Assembly (NCBI GenBank): GCA_036346225.1
Contig: JARFIW010000170.1
Coordinates: forward strand, 11,842,501-11,906,500
From: Platerodrilus igneus
Lineage: Eukaryota > Arthropoda > Insecta > Coleoptera > Lycidae
Length of the DNA: 64,000 nucleotides
Reading direction: 5' to 3'
This document shows, piece after piece, positions 10,879-21,787 of the stretch (positions are counted from its first letter, which is position 1; every line of letters begins with the position of its first letter). The notes beneath the pieces were generated by a model that saw only the letters and a list, made by a program, of their open reading frames with translations, did not search any database and was not told the DNA's origin. A program made the translations under genes and the position numbers.

Positions 10879-11763
10879 GTATTTCGCATATTCAAGAACG
10901 TATTCCTCCATCTTCATGGTTTCATGTTAAGTCCCAGGGTAACCCTGCGGATTGTGCCTCACGTGGACTTTTGGCTTCAGAGTTGGTTCATCATCCATTA
11001 TGGTGGACAGGACCTTCCTGGTTAGTGCGTCGTAATGAAGAATGGCCAGTAACATCGCTGCCAAAACTTATTGACTCATCTCAGATGGACGTCGAATATC
11101 GTACTCTGTCGTTAACAGTCGTTATGTCTGACAATTTCTTAGATATGTTGTTGGATAAATTTTCAAACCTGCAGAAAATTTGTAGGATTATTACCTGTAT
11201 TCGTCATTTCATTCGTAATGTTCAATGTCCAGATTTGCGTTCAAAATATTCTGATGGTTTGTCTCTAGCTCAGCAGCAAGAGGCTATACATTTATTGATT
11301 AAAAGAGTTCAAACAAATGTTTTTGCTCAAGACATTGCAAATATTAAAACTGGAAAACTTGTTAGTAAACAACTTCGTAGCCTTAGTCCGTTTCTAGATA
11401 GTCATGATTTGTTGAGGGTGGGCGGTCGCCTACGTAACTCAGAGTTGTCGCATGATGCAAAATTTCCAATTTTGCTTCCTCGGTCGCATCGGTTGACTGA
11501 ACTTATTATATTAGATTGTCATGAAAGACATTTACATCCTGGAAATCAAACAACACAATTTTTACTAACTCAAAATTATTGGATCTTGTGTGCCAAGAGG
11601 GCTATTCGGCCATGTCTGAAATCCTGCATTCGTTGTTTTCGTGTAAACCCTGTGGCTTTATGCCCCCCTATGGGGGATTTACCAGCTTCTAGGTTAACTC
11701 CAGGTAAGGCGTTTTTACATACGGGAGTTGACTTTGGTGGACCTTTCTCTGTCACGATGAATC
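10879..11763 (+). pseudogene. BEL/Pao RNase H tail and integrase N-terminal part, copy 1
   Basis: Starts with the end of RNase H (NPADCASRG and LVHHPLWWTGPSWL). Then follows the integrase zinc-binding region with CHERHLHPGNQTT and CLKSCIRC, and the first catalytic Asp context GVDFGGPF at about 11728. The frame is interrupted here by the SINE, whose insertion site duplicates TGTCACGATGAATC. The closest match in the window is the minus-strand integrase at 23778-24680. Confidence 0.8.
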
Positions 11764-12065
11764 ATCAGGCGGCTCCGTGGCGTAGTGGTATGTGTGTGAC
11801 TACTACGCCCTAGGTCCCGGGTTCGAATCCCGACACGGTCCGCTTGAAAAATGTTAGGCGAGCATTTTTCGCAAAAATACACCCTCGTTCGGATGAGAGG
11901 TAAAATGGAGGTCCCGTGTGTGAGTGTTGTCATGCACGTTAAAGATCCCTACCTTGCTTGGAACAGCAAGGATTCGGCAAAATTCAAAAATTTTCCAGGT
12001 AAAAAAAAACTCGCTTCCTGGCCAATGTAGTACCTTCGGGTGGAGCATTGGAAAATCACATGTAA
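11764..12065 (+). mobile_element. tRNA-derived SINE, copy 1, with 14-bp TSD
   Basis: 302 bp inserted in the integrase of BEL/Pao copy 1 and flanked by a perfect 14-bp duplication TGTCACGATGAATC (11750-11763 and 12066-12079). The head has RNA polymerase III promoter boxes: an A-box-like GTGGCGTAGTGG and a B box GGTTCGAATCC, inside a tRNA-like stretch starting GGCTCCGTGG. The body includes AAAGATCCCTACCTTGC and GGCAAAATTCAAAAATTTTCC blocks shared with the copies at 21788 and 44672. It has no coding capacity and depends on LINE enzymes. The long TSD supports LINE-type insertion. Confidence 0.9.
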
Positions 12066-12895
12066 TGTCACGATGAATCGATGTCGTGGCGCAAAATCAT
12101 TGAAAGCGTACATTTGCTTATTTATTTGTTTCAGCACTAAAGCCATCCATTTGGAACTAGTGTCTAACTTGTCGACAGACGCTTTCTTGGATGCTTTACG
12201 TCGATTTATTGCTCGAAGAGGCAAATGTATTCAAATCCATTGTGATAATGGTACTAATTTCGTTGGGGCCTCTCGTGAAATCTCTCAATTGATGCGCCAT
12301 TCGGCAGGCGTTGAGGGAATCGAATTTGTGTTTAATCCTCCTGCTGCTCCTCATTTTGGTGGGTTGTGGGAGGCCGGGATTAAATCGGTAAAATCCCATT
12401 TAAAGAGAGTTATCGATGAACAAATTTTGTCGTTTGAAGAATTCCCGACGGTATTGATTCAAATCGAAGCGATTCTCAACTCACGTCCACTATGCGCACT
12501 GAGTTGCGAACCGCATGATTTCGTATTTGACCCGGGTCATTTTCTTAATGTTGAACCAGTTTCGGTGTTACCAGATCCAGATTTGTTGTCCATAAACCCC
12601 TCTCGTTTGAATCGCTGGCAATTGTTGCAGCAAATGCAACAAGGGTTTTGGAAGAAATGGAGTGCTGAATACCTGCACACGTTGCAGCAGAAAGGTAAGT
12701 GGTTGAAGAATTCCGCTACCCTACCTATTGATTCGCTTGTCCTCTTAAAGGAAGAAAATAACCCCCCTCTACAGTGGCGTTTAGGAAGAGTAGTAGATGT
12801 TCACCCTGGTAGAGACGGTATCGTTCGGGTAGCTACAGTCAAGACATCCCAAGGGTTAGTTAAACGCCCCCTAGTGAAACTATGTTTACTGCCAG
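12066..12895 (+). pseudogene. BEL/Pao integrase core and DUF5641-like C-terminus, copy 1
   Basis: Resumes the integrase frame after the SINE: KAIHLELVSNLSTDAF, then HCDNGTNFVGAS with the second catalytic Asp, then HFGGLWEAGIKSVK with the catalytic Glu. A C-terminal domain follows (WRLGRVVDVHPGRDG and RVATVKTSQG...RPLVKLCLLP), the DUF5641-like tail of BEL/Pao integrases. The frame is open from 12040 to 12960 apart from small losses (for example near 12530, where an FDPGHF reading is one or two residues shorter than relatives). Disabled overall by the SINE and the upstream deletion. Confidence 0.8.
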
Positions 12896-13009
12896 GATAT
12901 TTAATGGTAGGTACACATATATTCACTTATATAAGTTTGTCGGTTAGGTTTCTTAGTTAATAGTTCTAATTATTTTTAAATATAAAATAAGTTAGTTCAT
13001 ACTTATTTT

Positions 13010-13020
13010 GGTGGGCGGGA
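13010..13020 (+). promoter_or_regulatory. BEL/Pao copy 1 polypurine tract
   Basis: GGTGGGCGGGA directly abuts the 3' LTR start. The equivalent in BEL/Pao copy 2 reads GGTGAGCGGTA next to its 3' LTR. This is the expected plus-strand primer position. Confidence 0.65.
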
Positions 13021-13423
13021 TATTCGGTCTCTTTGTCGCACGTTGCGTGGTTAATTTTAAGTTACTTCAAATTCGTAGTTGTAAATCTAATTGTAAAACT
13101 GTCATCCCTTGTTCCCTTATATCCTGCCATAAAAATTCCTTATGCATGTGTGAATAAGTTGGACAGAGCAGTAAAAAAACACTTTCTTATGGATATCGAA
13201 GCAGAACAGTCGTCGGTTTCTTCGTTCGGTACCGTAAGTTAGTCAAGTGCCGCAGACTTTATTTGTGAAACCCTTAAAAAACACAGTGCAAGTGTAACGT
13301 AACACAGACTCAATTCGCATACAGTCCACTTAGTTGAAGGACGAGGAACTGCAGTTTAGAACAACAAAACACCGCGGAGGTAAGTCAATGTATAAATTTA
13401 TAAGACCCTCCGCGCAATAAACA
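13021..13423 (+). repeat. BEL/Pao copy 1 3' LTR
   Basis: Aligns end to end with 8724-9125. It starts TATTCGGTCTC, with the second base of the canonical TG mutated to A, and ends AATAAACA immediately before the duplicated CATTG. Confidence 0.9.
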
Positions 13424-14281
13424 CATTGTGTAGATTGGAAAGCAAGTGAAATCAATTTTGTTCAGCCAGTGACCAGAGTTCAAAGTAATATTTCTATTAA
13501 GAATTAACCTGGAAAAACACTGTTTACATTGGGATAATACGTAGCTTTAATTCGACGAATTCTTCGAATGGAAAACACATAAGAAGCAATTATCGGATAC
13601 TTGGAACACATTATCGACTATCTGAGTATAGCGAAAACTTTACATTAGGGAATTCTGGGAAGTAGAATTTATTCTTAATTAGCGGAAGTATTTACCAAGT
13701 AAAATAGGCAGGATATTTAACTTATCAAATAAAGTTTCGTTTTGGAAGCAAAGCGGATTTTAGTTGAAGATTATTAGCCAGCGTATTTCTTTTTTAATTA
13801 TGAATCGACACTTTTATTTAACCGTGGACATGGAATTTAGATAATCGGATAATTCATTAGCAAAGGATTTGAGTTGAAAGTTTTTTGTAAATAAAATAAC
13901 CAATTATTTCCGGAAAAAAAAACGTAACAGGCTTCTTAATAAATTTCCAAACTTTTGATGTTATTTTAGTAATTTAATTATTTTTATGTACCTAATCATG
14001 TTTGAAGCAGATGGGAATAACTAAAAAACCATCCTACAATAAATTTTCAAACATATTATCTCTATTTTCCATGCAGTAGTATGCTTGTCTCACTGTAGAA
14101 TCTTAACACATGACTTCACGTTTTAGGAAGTAATTTTAATAAATAGTAGGCTTTGAAACAAAATCAGTTTTATTGATATATTACTATTATTTGTGTTGTG
14201 TTTTTCAATTCAATCTTGTTTTCTTCTGTAGCAAGTGTTATAACAATTATTCTGTATTTTTAATTTATTTTGCTTACAATG
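13424..14281. other. Intronic AT-rich stretch, nothing recognised
   Basis: No frame, repeat or transposon motif recognised apart from the 5-bp target duplication at its left edge. Confidence 0.5.
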
Positions 14282-14695
14282 GAGGGAGATTGTTTTACAT
14301 ATGAAGAAAAATTTGATATGCAGTGCTGCTACATTTTATGCCAAAGAAATTGCGTAAAAGCCGGACACATGTATTTGAACAAATACCGGAAAGAAAACAA
14401 CCTGGCAAGTATATTTTTAGGCATTTAGTATTTAATCTAAAGGAAAACGGTTCATTTAAAAAACCTGTGCCATTCTGACAATAAAATATCAGCGAGAAAA
14501 AACAATACTAAGTTTTACAATGCGTTATTGAAAATCCAAAAACATCAACAAGAATAATAGAAGATCAGACTGGGATAGTCAAATCTACAGTCCAATTCAT
14601 ATCAAAAAGGAGTCAATTTAAGCCTTATAAATTTCAAATTTGTCAAGGATTAAGAAAAGGTGACAATTACCAGTTCGATTTGAAATGGTAATTCA
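14282..14695 (+). pseudogene. DDE transposase relic, N-terminal helix-turn-helix region
   Basis: From the Met codon near 14279 the reading starts with FTYEEKFDMQCCYILC. After a one-base frame slip near 14410 it continues with HLVFNLKENGSFKKP and VIENPKTSTRIIEDQTG, KSTVQFISK. This matches the N-terminal DNA-binding half of an insect IS630/Tc1-mariner-like transposase group with the DUF4817-type head (FT.EE..., R.V..L.E.GS, ENP.TSTR.IA..TGI..STV). At least one frameshift and stops are present, and the catalytic domain is absent. Two C-terminal relics of the same group lie at 46721 and 60890. Confidence 0.6.
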
Positions 14696-16150
14696 ACTTT
14701 ACATAAAAGTTGGGTTTCCATTTCATCTTATTACTGTTAATATATATTAATAAACATGCATTTGCATTCCAAATGTTTAATCAAATGTGTTCTAATATGT
14801 CTACTTCACAAAACATAGAAAGGTCTCTGGGTACGGTGCACTTGCATACACATGGAAAAACCATTGCAAGATGTTTTAAACTGTGCTAGAGTGTCTAAAA
14901 ACTAATTAACAAAAAAAGTGTTGGTCTTACAATATTTTACTAATAAATATTGTTTTATTATGGTACTAATCTAATGATCTCAAACCATAGAATAATAAGA
15001 AGTTCGAGGAATTTCATTTATGACATAGCAGATATTAACAGAAGCAGTAACACTTCCTTTCTGTGTTAATAAATAACGTACATGGAAATGTACTATCAAA
15101 CGAAAATCGAAATTGTAGTTACCTCGTAAACAAACTATACACGATATCTAGGTTAGGTTACTGTTAGAAACATATTATTAAAAAACACTAATCTCTTAGC
15201 AAGCGTATCAGAGCAGCGTGCAATAGTTTTAACAATAAAAAATTAAAAAAAATTATTAAAGACAAAAAGGGTTAGGCGTACTTTATTTTGCGACTGGCAC
15301 AACCAACCACAAGGTAAACATATAACGTCATTTTAGTATAGTGAAAAAATAAATATCTATCAATATAAATTTGGAAACACAATCAAAATTGCTAATAATC
15401 TAAAAATTACCAAGTGTTTATCAACATTAGCCATATTTACGTTCACTTGTAAAATATTCTACTTGAGGTAATATGTGTATTTCATTAATATCAATTGGTT
15501 CTTTTCATTACACGTTTGAATTTTTTCGTTTTGAAGTCGGAAGTAACCTGCATTTTTTGTAAGTGGGAATTAAAAGTATGGTCATAAGCTATATTAAAAA
15601 GTATTCAAAAAATTTTTACTCCAGTGTGCCAGGTGCACCATGCCCAGGTCGCTGTATATTTTATAACATGCTAAATATCAAATGCATCAGTTCATACGTT
15701 ATCTATAATATGTACAAAAGCCTATCGATAGAACACATAATGATGCTGCTTCAGAAAACTCCTATCTAGCTCTGGCAATGAAAAAGAAAAACCGTTCCAA
15801 CCTTACAGAGCTCAATCCATTAATCATAGTATCTATTGTAGAATACTCCAGACAAGAAGAAATGGCAATATAAATAGCAGCTACTTGAGTCACATGGACT
15901 TCAAACAAAACATTTTTTCTCATTATCAATAGTTTTATTGATTTAAACTAAGTTCTGCTATTTTTTTAAAGGTATTTCAAAAAAGTCAAAAATTATGACT
16001 GGTGTTAAACCAAGTTAAATTTTCTGGGACTAAATGTGTCTACAGATTCAACATTTAGTTTTTCACCACATAACAATATCATAAGGTTCCAGGCTTAATA
16101 TCTTATTTAAAGGGGGACTAAATATAAAGCGATATAATGTATTTACTTAC
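14696..16150. other. Intronic stretch, nothing recognised
   Basis: AT-rich, without a convincing exon. A 68-codon plus-strand frame at 15563 has no recognisable motif. Confidence 0.45.
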
Positions 16151-16248
16151 TCTTTATCTTTGCGGGTTTTCTCGGAACCAGATACTGTACTCGTTTCATC
16201 ACCTGTATCCTTAGAGAGATTTTTGTTTTTCTGCTTGGCTTTGGGCAT
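16151..16248 (-). CDS. YTHDC2: Probable first coding exon of the YTHDC2-like helicase
   Basis: ATG at 16248-16246 opens 32 codons plus two bases: a lysine-rich start (MPKAKQKNKN), then an acidic/serine stretch (DTGDETSTVSGSEKT) and KDK. A strong donor, GTAAGTAA, follows at 16150. The leftover two bases GA are exactly what the 5432 acceptor exon needs, since that exon begins with the third base of a codon; the join gives one Asp codon. A short, charged, disordered head before the R3H part is what YTHDC2 proteins have. The link is inference from strand, order, phase and composition; 10.7 kb separates the two exons. It could instead belong to another minus-strand gene. Confidence 0.5.
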
Positions 16249-17289
16249 AGCGAAATTTAACTTTGCATTTACAAGGAACCAACACAATTTTATATGCAAC
16301 TTGGAAACTCAAAAATTTGCAAGCTATGGAGCGTTACGAATATAGATTGAGGAGAAAACTATGGGTTGAATAAAACTTTTTCAAGGTTATACAAAATTTA
16401 TAAAGTGTAAATTTGTAACAACGTTGTCAAACCTAACAATTCTGTAATACAAGTATTAATTGATACACAGATACATGCGCCACGTTAAATCTTATTTACT
16501 GTCAACCATTACGTGTTTTGTAAAACGGTTTACTTTAAAAACTTTTTTGCGAAAAATAGTCGTTGTGGAGTTGTAAATTCATTTATGCCCGTTTGCATTG
16601 TAATAATGATGATGGTAAGTTAGTTATGAGTCCCTTAAATGTTAACGCTGACTTAAATTTAAGTTTCTTGCATCATTATGTTTTAAGCGTCGCTTAGTAT
16701 TAAAAATATTTGGCATCCTTGCTATTAAAGTTCTTAGACCTTTTTTTTGTTTATTATCTAAGGAATATTTCAATTGTCCTTCTGAATGGAAATCCTAACT
16801 TCGACTTATTTCTAATCGTTGTCCATAGTTATGGCGGAATTCCTTGTATTGGTTTTTATGTAGGTATTAGTGGTTAAAGGTAGAAATTATTATGGCAGAG
16901 AAAATACGAGGGCGGTCCATAAAAATAATTAAAATTATCATTACCATATAATCCAATGATAGTAAATCGCTACTTACAATTCATTTGAAAGTTTTAATCT
17001 ATTTTCGGCTAAAATGTTTACGGCAGTAGGCTGTGCTAGGTGAAATCTTGTAAAAAATGATAAATTATCTATATTTAAATATGGATTTTGTCGATCGTAT
17101 ATCTTTCGAGAGTAACCATTCCATAATGTGAACAAAATCTAGTCGATTAATAATATTTTGCGTTCAGTTATTCTAAATCCAAAATAAATTCTCCACTAAC
17201 TTGAAACGCCAGAAATTGCTGTTAATTTATTATTGAAAAGACAATTGGATTCCGTATCAACAAACGCATTGTGCAATACTTTTTTTTTT
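16249..17289. other. Presumed 5' UTR/promoter side of the helicase gene
   Basis: Sequence upstream (minus sense) of the proposed start codon. It is AT-rich with no TATA box or initiator I can defend and no other gene. Plus-strand frames here are shadows. Confidence 0.35.
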
Positions 17290-17855
17290 TGTTTCGGTGT
17301 CTTGAGCTTCTTAGTCAGCACCTACGTCGTCTTCTCGGCCTTTCTAGGAGTCGAGACTAGCAGACTTCTTCACGCATGTGGTGACATTTTAGCTTTGGGA
17401 GAACAGGGTTTCTTCTCGGCGGAACGTTTTCTGGAGATCTTCGGCTTTTTGGTAGCCCTCTCAGACATGGCGGTGGCGGCAGGTCGTTTTGCCAACTTCT
17501 TCGCGGACGATGACGATTGCGGCTTTCCAGCTCCCTGCAAACTTGAACGACCTCGATGCGCATCTTTTTTTGTTTGAACAAACATTTCCGAGTCGACTGC
17601 CGACTTCAGGCACTCCTTAATGAACGAAAACAGCTTTTTGACGTTGACCTTGTCATACATGATTGCTTGCAGCAACGAACCGGCACGTTCCTTTAGACTG
17701 GCGCTGTTGACCCTTTTGGAGGTGAGCGAATGAGATAGAACGCGATGTAGCTATTCCTTGATCTTCTTATGGCCGACGGATTCCTTGTCCATCCCTAGCA
17801 TCGAGGTAATTGCGTTCGTTGCTGCGTGGAATGTTGCGACTAGCCCATCGGACAT
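17290..17855 (-). pseudogene. Histone H1 pseudogene
   Basis: GC-rich island in AT-rich DNA. From ATG at 17855 the minus frame runs to an in-frame TAG near 17755, then continues into a recognisable linker-histone globular domain: SLKERAGSLLQAI (normally followed by several residues missing here), then DKVNVKKLFSFIKECLKSAV and FVQTK. After a one-base slip the conserved SFKF-like end of the globular domain is read in another frame. A Lys/Ala/Pro/Ser tail follows (SAKKLAKRPAAT, KISRKRSAEKK). H1 binds linker DNA. With one internal stop, a deletion in the globular domain and at least two frame changes, this copy is dead. No other histone genes are near. Confidence 0.75.
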
Positions 17856-19484
17856 TAAACCACAATGTATTGAATTAATTCGTAAGTCCCAACAAAGTAT
17901 ATTTCTTTATCGCTCCCTTTGTCTGAGCGTGCACGTTCGAATCTGTAGCTGCAAAGTAAAACTATAAAACATCGACTACTTGTACAATCAATATTTCAGA
18001 TCAAGAAATGCCCAGCAACCAAAGGAAATTTCTTTATTCGATTTTGGTAGTCCTTTTGCTCCTATAAGTAGAAAATAAAAATGATATAAACTCTCTGTTA
18101 GATGTGAAACTTTTTAAATGAACAAATTTTTGATGTAAATACCGCTTCCTTATTTAAGAAAAGCTTTATTTCAACATTTAAATAATAAACAATAATGCAT
18201 AAAACAAATTTCATAATCTCGTGACGTTTATTTTTGCTTCGGTCTATTTCTTTTTTTAGAAACTTCACTCTATATAACAACATAATTAATGATCATACTA
18301 GACCTATTTTTACAAGTACCGAGTTAACGAGTAAAACAAGAATGACATGTCATATACATACATTATTGCGATCAATTGAGTATGTTTACTGTTGTCACAT
18401 CATATTTTTGTCGAACAAGAAACTATGTACTACATTTATTTTACGCAGAAAACAAACATAGACTCTGACGATTAATGATGGTCTGAACGTTTTTTGTAAA
18501 TTTATGCATTTCTAGGTACTGTCAGCGTAAACCGGAACCTTTTAAACAATTTTTTTACGCAAAAAACGGGATATTTGTGGCGACGTATTATAACAATAAT
18601 ACTAGTTTGATATTTGTAGGTCATATTTGTAGCATACTGAATCGTTACGTTTCAAGTTTATTTTAACCTATTGCACATATGACATAACCCGCCATCCTAT
18701 AATAATTCTACTCTCCTATAATGTAGTTTTTTAAACAGGAACATTTTGAAGTTTTACAGTTCGAACAACATAAAGTCGATAGTCGTGTTGAACTCAACTA
18801 TAATAATGTAATATGCCCTATTCACGATAAATATGGGATGACGTCGTAAACAGTAATAAAGTGTTAGTAATGGTATAATGTGGATGAAACTATGAACGCA
18901 GCTTTAATAATATTACGATTTAGTATGTTACAATTGGCAGTTTTGTGCGGTGTTGTAACATTTTCTGCTTCTGTATTCTTAGACGCAAAATTTGTTTACA
19001 GTGAAAATTTTAAGACACTGCTTTTACTACTTGAAAAATCGTACTTCTGCATCTTGAGTTGCATTGCTACCACAATTCACTTCCATATAGAAAGAAAGTT
19101 CTTTAAAATTAATAACTAAGTTTTAAATTCTTAATTAATTTAAAACAGAATTATTTAAAAAACATATGTATGAAAATTAATACATAGGTTGTGTTTTAAT
19201 AAAAAAAATATATGATTGGATATTATTACAATATGCAGTAAATTATAAAACTTTCTGTTATATAACACTTAATTAACTTATATTGAAACTAAAGTATATT
19301 ATATTAAAAATGGAAAGTCTCATTGGTTCTTGGGCAAGAAAAGCTTAAGACTGATCATTGCTGTTTCGCGTGAAAGTGTCATGAATGTAGATATATCGTA
19401 TATCCTAAGACAAACCGTTGAAAAAATATTAAATCAATTGCAGAACTCTAGGTTCTAAGGCTATTATTTAGCGCCCAATAAAAT
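17856..19484. other. AT-rich intergenic stretch, nothing recognised
   Basis: Short frames such as 18880-19119 (+) carry hydrophobic segments but no known motif and no supporting splice or start context. I see no RNA gene. Confidence 0.45.
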
Positions 19485-19597
19485 CCAGCAGCAGAAAAGC
19501 TTTAGAACAGTGGGATTCATTAAATAGCTATTATTAGAAATACTATTCCACTCATCAAAACAACAATGTTCAAAAAGAGTTTACAAGGAAATTCTAG
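19485..19597 (+). repeat. Dispersed repeat R1, copy a
   Basis: Aligns with 32347-32460 (CAGCAGCA..., ATTAAATAGCTATTATT, CACTCATCAAAACAA, GTACAAGGAAAT blocks). Not assigned to a family. Confidence 0.6.
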
Positions 19598-19638
19598 TTT
19601 TGATAAAGGAACCTCATGATCTATCGTTTTTACGCTAT

Positions 19639-19770
19639 GGGTACGGAACAGATTGTCAACGTTGTTGAATCTTAACAATTGAAACTAATAATTCCATATT
19701 ACTAAGTGAATGGAAATAGAAATTCGGGAAGTATTTGCTTGATAATAGTGTAATATTTGAAGATTATTGG
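19639..19770 (+). repeat. Dispersed repeat R2, copy a
   Basis: Aligns with 44528-44660: ACGGAACNGATTGTCAACGT, CTTAACAATTGAAACT, TAATTCCATATT and GATTATTGG/GATTATGGG blocks. It probably belongs to a decayed transposon. R1 and R2 are adjacent here but separate elsewhere. Confidence 0.6.
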
Positions 19771-20728
19771 CAGCATCTACTTTTTATAAGACGCCTTTTC
19801 GGAGAGGGTATATAAATTCAACCATGACTAAATATTTAAGAACAGCGTTTCGGCATGTGCTAGTTTTGACCCATGACAAAGTGGACATGAACAAATGTGA
19901 AATGAATGTGAGACTTTAGTAATTGTTCATTCTGTGTATTATTGTTTTATCAGTTATGACATATTAATTCTATTATTATCAGTTCTGTTACTTCATCAAT
20001 ATGTAATAATTTTTGTAATTATATATTACCTCTTATTTTTCACGAGATCCTAAATGTTATAATTGTCATGAAATAATAGTTTTTATTATTAAAATAATTT
20101 CGAAATTAAAATGAAATAATATTAGAGATCCATCGTTCTTTAGAAATTTAATAAATATAATTGCGATGTAAAATTAAGCTACACATGTACATGTACATGT
20201 TATTATAAACATCTTCAATTGATTCAAAACTGTATGGAAAATTACGTAAAAAATAGTAGGACTAAAAATTAACAATTGACATAGTTAGGGTGGGGTGAAA
20301 GTAATAAAAGTTGATTTTACTACATATGCTACGTTTACGACGTAGTAGATTTAATATGTCGTAAAATAGGGTGTAGTAAATGTAGCTTGTTTGCCTTATT
20401 GGTTAAGAACATTTAATACTATCACCTTTAGCCTTTTATCCTTTAGCACTATACAAGTGCTGGAGAAACATAACACTTCCTATGGATATCTCCCTCCAAA
20501 ATTAAAAATGACAGTTTCATGCTAATTAATAACCTTGTTTATATACAAAAGTCACAACATTTATGTATACTAGCTAAATGTATAATTTGTAATATCTTAG
20601 CAAAAAACATAGTATTTCGCACACATAGGTGAGTAATTTATATAGTTTTAAAGGCCTGGTTCGTTTCAGCCCTGTACTTTATCAAAAATATGTGTACGCT
20701 GTTTACTAATTTGAGATATCAATTTTAG
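19771..20728. other. AT-rich stretch, nothing recognised
   Basis: Contains a short (ACATGT)n palindromic run near 20183-20201. No coding signal was found. Confidence 0.45.
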
Positions 20729-20984
20729 AAAACTATGTGTTATTGATTCAGACTCTGAAAAAAGCAGCAGCGACACAAAGTTATAAGGCAGCTACTAAAA
20801 ATAATAGTGCACATCTAACAGACAAGTATAGAATAACCTCAGTTAATGCTATGAAAGAAACAACACAAGAGAACCTATCATTTGAATTTGTAATTGGTGA
20901 AGATGATTTACTTCCAGAAAATATTCTTTTAAGTAATGAATACTATGACGACCGTGAATCTCGTGGAACCGTCGATTGAGGTAC
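20729..20984 (+). CDS. Unassigned candidate exon / open frame
   Basis: An acceptor-like ATCAATTTTAG ends at 20728. An open frame runs from there to TGA at 20977-20979, and GTAAGTAA follows at 20985. The protein (Met 20737, 80 codons) is polar and ends in an acidic stretch, FVIGEDDLLPENILLSNEYYDD. At its start an alternative frame reads CVIDSDSEKSSSD, which suggests a one-base slip in a once longer acidic frame. No family is recognised. It sits directly upstream of an hAT relic and could be its 5' part. Confidence 0.3.
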
Positions 20985-20999
20985 GTAAGTAATGAAATT

Positions 21000-21780
21000 T
21001 AAAAATTTCGAACAGAAAATTGAATCATGTTTGCATGGAGTAGCGGTGAATGTATGCCTAATAATTAAAATCCAGATCCTGATCAACAGGTTCCCAAAGG
21101 CTCTAACAAAAAATTTAAAGAATCATATAAACCCTATACTATGGATATTATGCACACAAAATCCAGAAAGGAAAGTGACATTGCTCTTGGAAAGTTTTTC
21201 TTTGACTGTAATATTCCATTTTCAGTAACAGAGTCAGCATTTAAAAAATTTCATTATTTTTTGTGATCTTCATATATGCTATCACGTGGAAAGACACTAC
21301 GAATGTAGTTTTAGACAAAATTAGCTACAAAATGCAAATCAAAAGAAAAACTATGTTGATTAGGTATCTATTTTACTAATAGATAGCTGAAAAAATTCCC
21401 CAAGTAATACAAAAAAACCTAATTATAATATTGCACACTGCTGGTGGAGAAAGTGCTTTTTTTGGAATCTTACAATTTTTCTGCCACAAAAGAAACTAGA
21501 GAAGCAAGCACTTGTTGATGTATGTGAAAAATTCAGTGTACATGCATTCCAGATATGGTACTCGTGTGTACACAGTAGTAAGCAACAATGCTGCAAAATA
21601 TGTGTAAAATGGGTCGACTATAGATAACACATGCAACAGTCATATTGAAAAATATTTTAATCAACACCTATGTTATAAGTAGGGCCAATATACTGTCTTG
21701 AAGGAATTCAAACATACTACTCTGGAAAGTTAGCTGCTTCAGAACGGAACCTTAGAAATAATTCTACTGGTTGCAATGTG
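21000..21780 (+). pseudogene. hAT-family transposase relic
   Basis: Near 21171 one frame reads SDIALGKFFFDCNIPFSV followed by FKKFHYF, the typical opening of an hAT transposase catalytic region. Downstream are SRGKTL, LHTAGGESAFFGIL, CEKFSVHAFQ and VVSNNAA, in several frames with stops. hAT transposases are RNase H-fold enzymes that cut and paste DNA. Frameshifts and stops are frequent, the C-terminal dimerisation region is not seen, and no terminal inverted repeats or 8-bp duplications were identified. Confidence 0.6.
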
Positions 21781-21787
21781 TTGTGGA

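Larger units (their letters stand above)
8724..13423 (+). mobile_element. BEL/Pao retrotransposon copy 1, internally deleted, with TSD
   Basis: A 4.7-kb element with LTRs of about 402 bp, flanked by a perfect 5-bp target duplication CATTG (8719-8723 and 13424-13428); 5 bp is usual for BEL/Pao. The LTRs differ at roughly a dozen positions. Inside are gag, zinc fingers, and then an abrupt join at about 10878 from the gag tail to the last part of RNase H, followed by integrase. Protease, reverse transcriptase and most of RNase H are missing, so it cannot be autonomous. The integrase is further split by a SINE at 11764-12065. It lies antisense to the YTHDC2-like gene inside its first intron. Confidence 0.9.
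5433..16150 (-). other. Intron 1 of the YTHDC2-like gene (10.7 kb, transposon-filled)
   Basis: This is the interval between the proposed first exon donor (GTAAGT at 16150) and the acceptor at 5433-5434. It holds a gypsy gag relic, a long direct repeat pair, a BEL/Pao element in antisense orientation to the gene with a SINE inside it, and a DDE transposase relic. The intron assignment depends on exon 1 being correct. Confidence 0.5.

Noticed and set aside
11766..11845. Possible tRNA gene (A and B boxes)
   Set aside because: It is the head of a SINE with a 14-bp target duplication and two relatives; the cloverleaf is incomplete.
17233..17577. 114-codon plus-strand frame
   Set aside because: Shadow of the minus-strand histone H1 pseudogene; its phenylalanine/serine composition is the complement of the lysine-rich tail.
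20183..20201. ACATGT palindromic run as a regulatory site
   Set aside because: A short simple repeat; nothing around it supports function.
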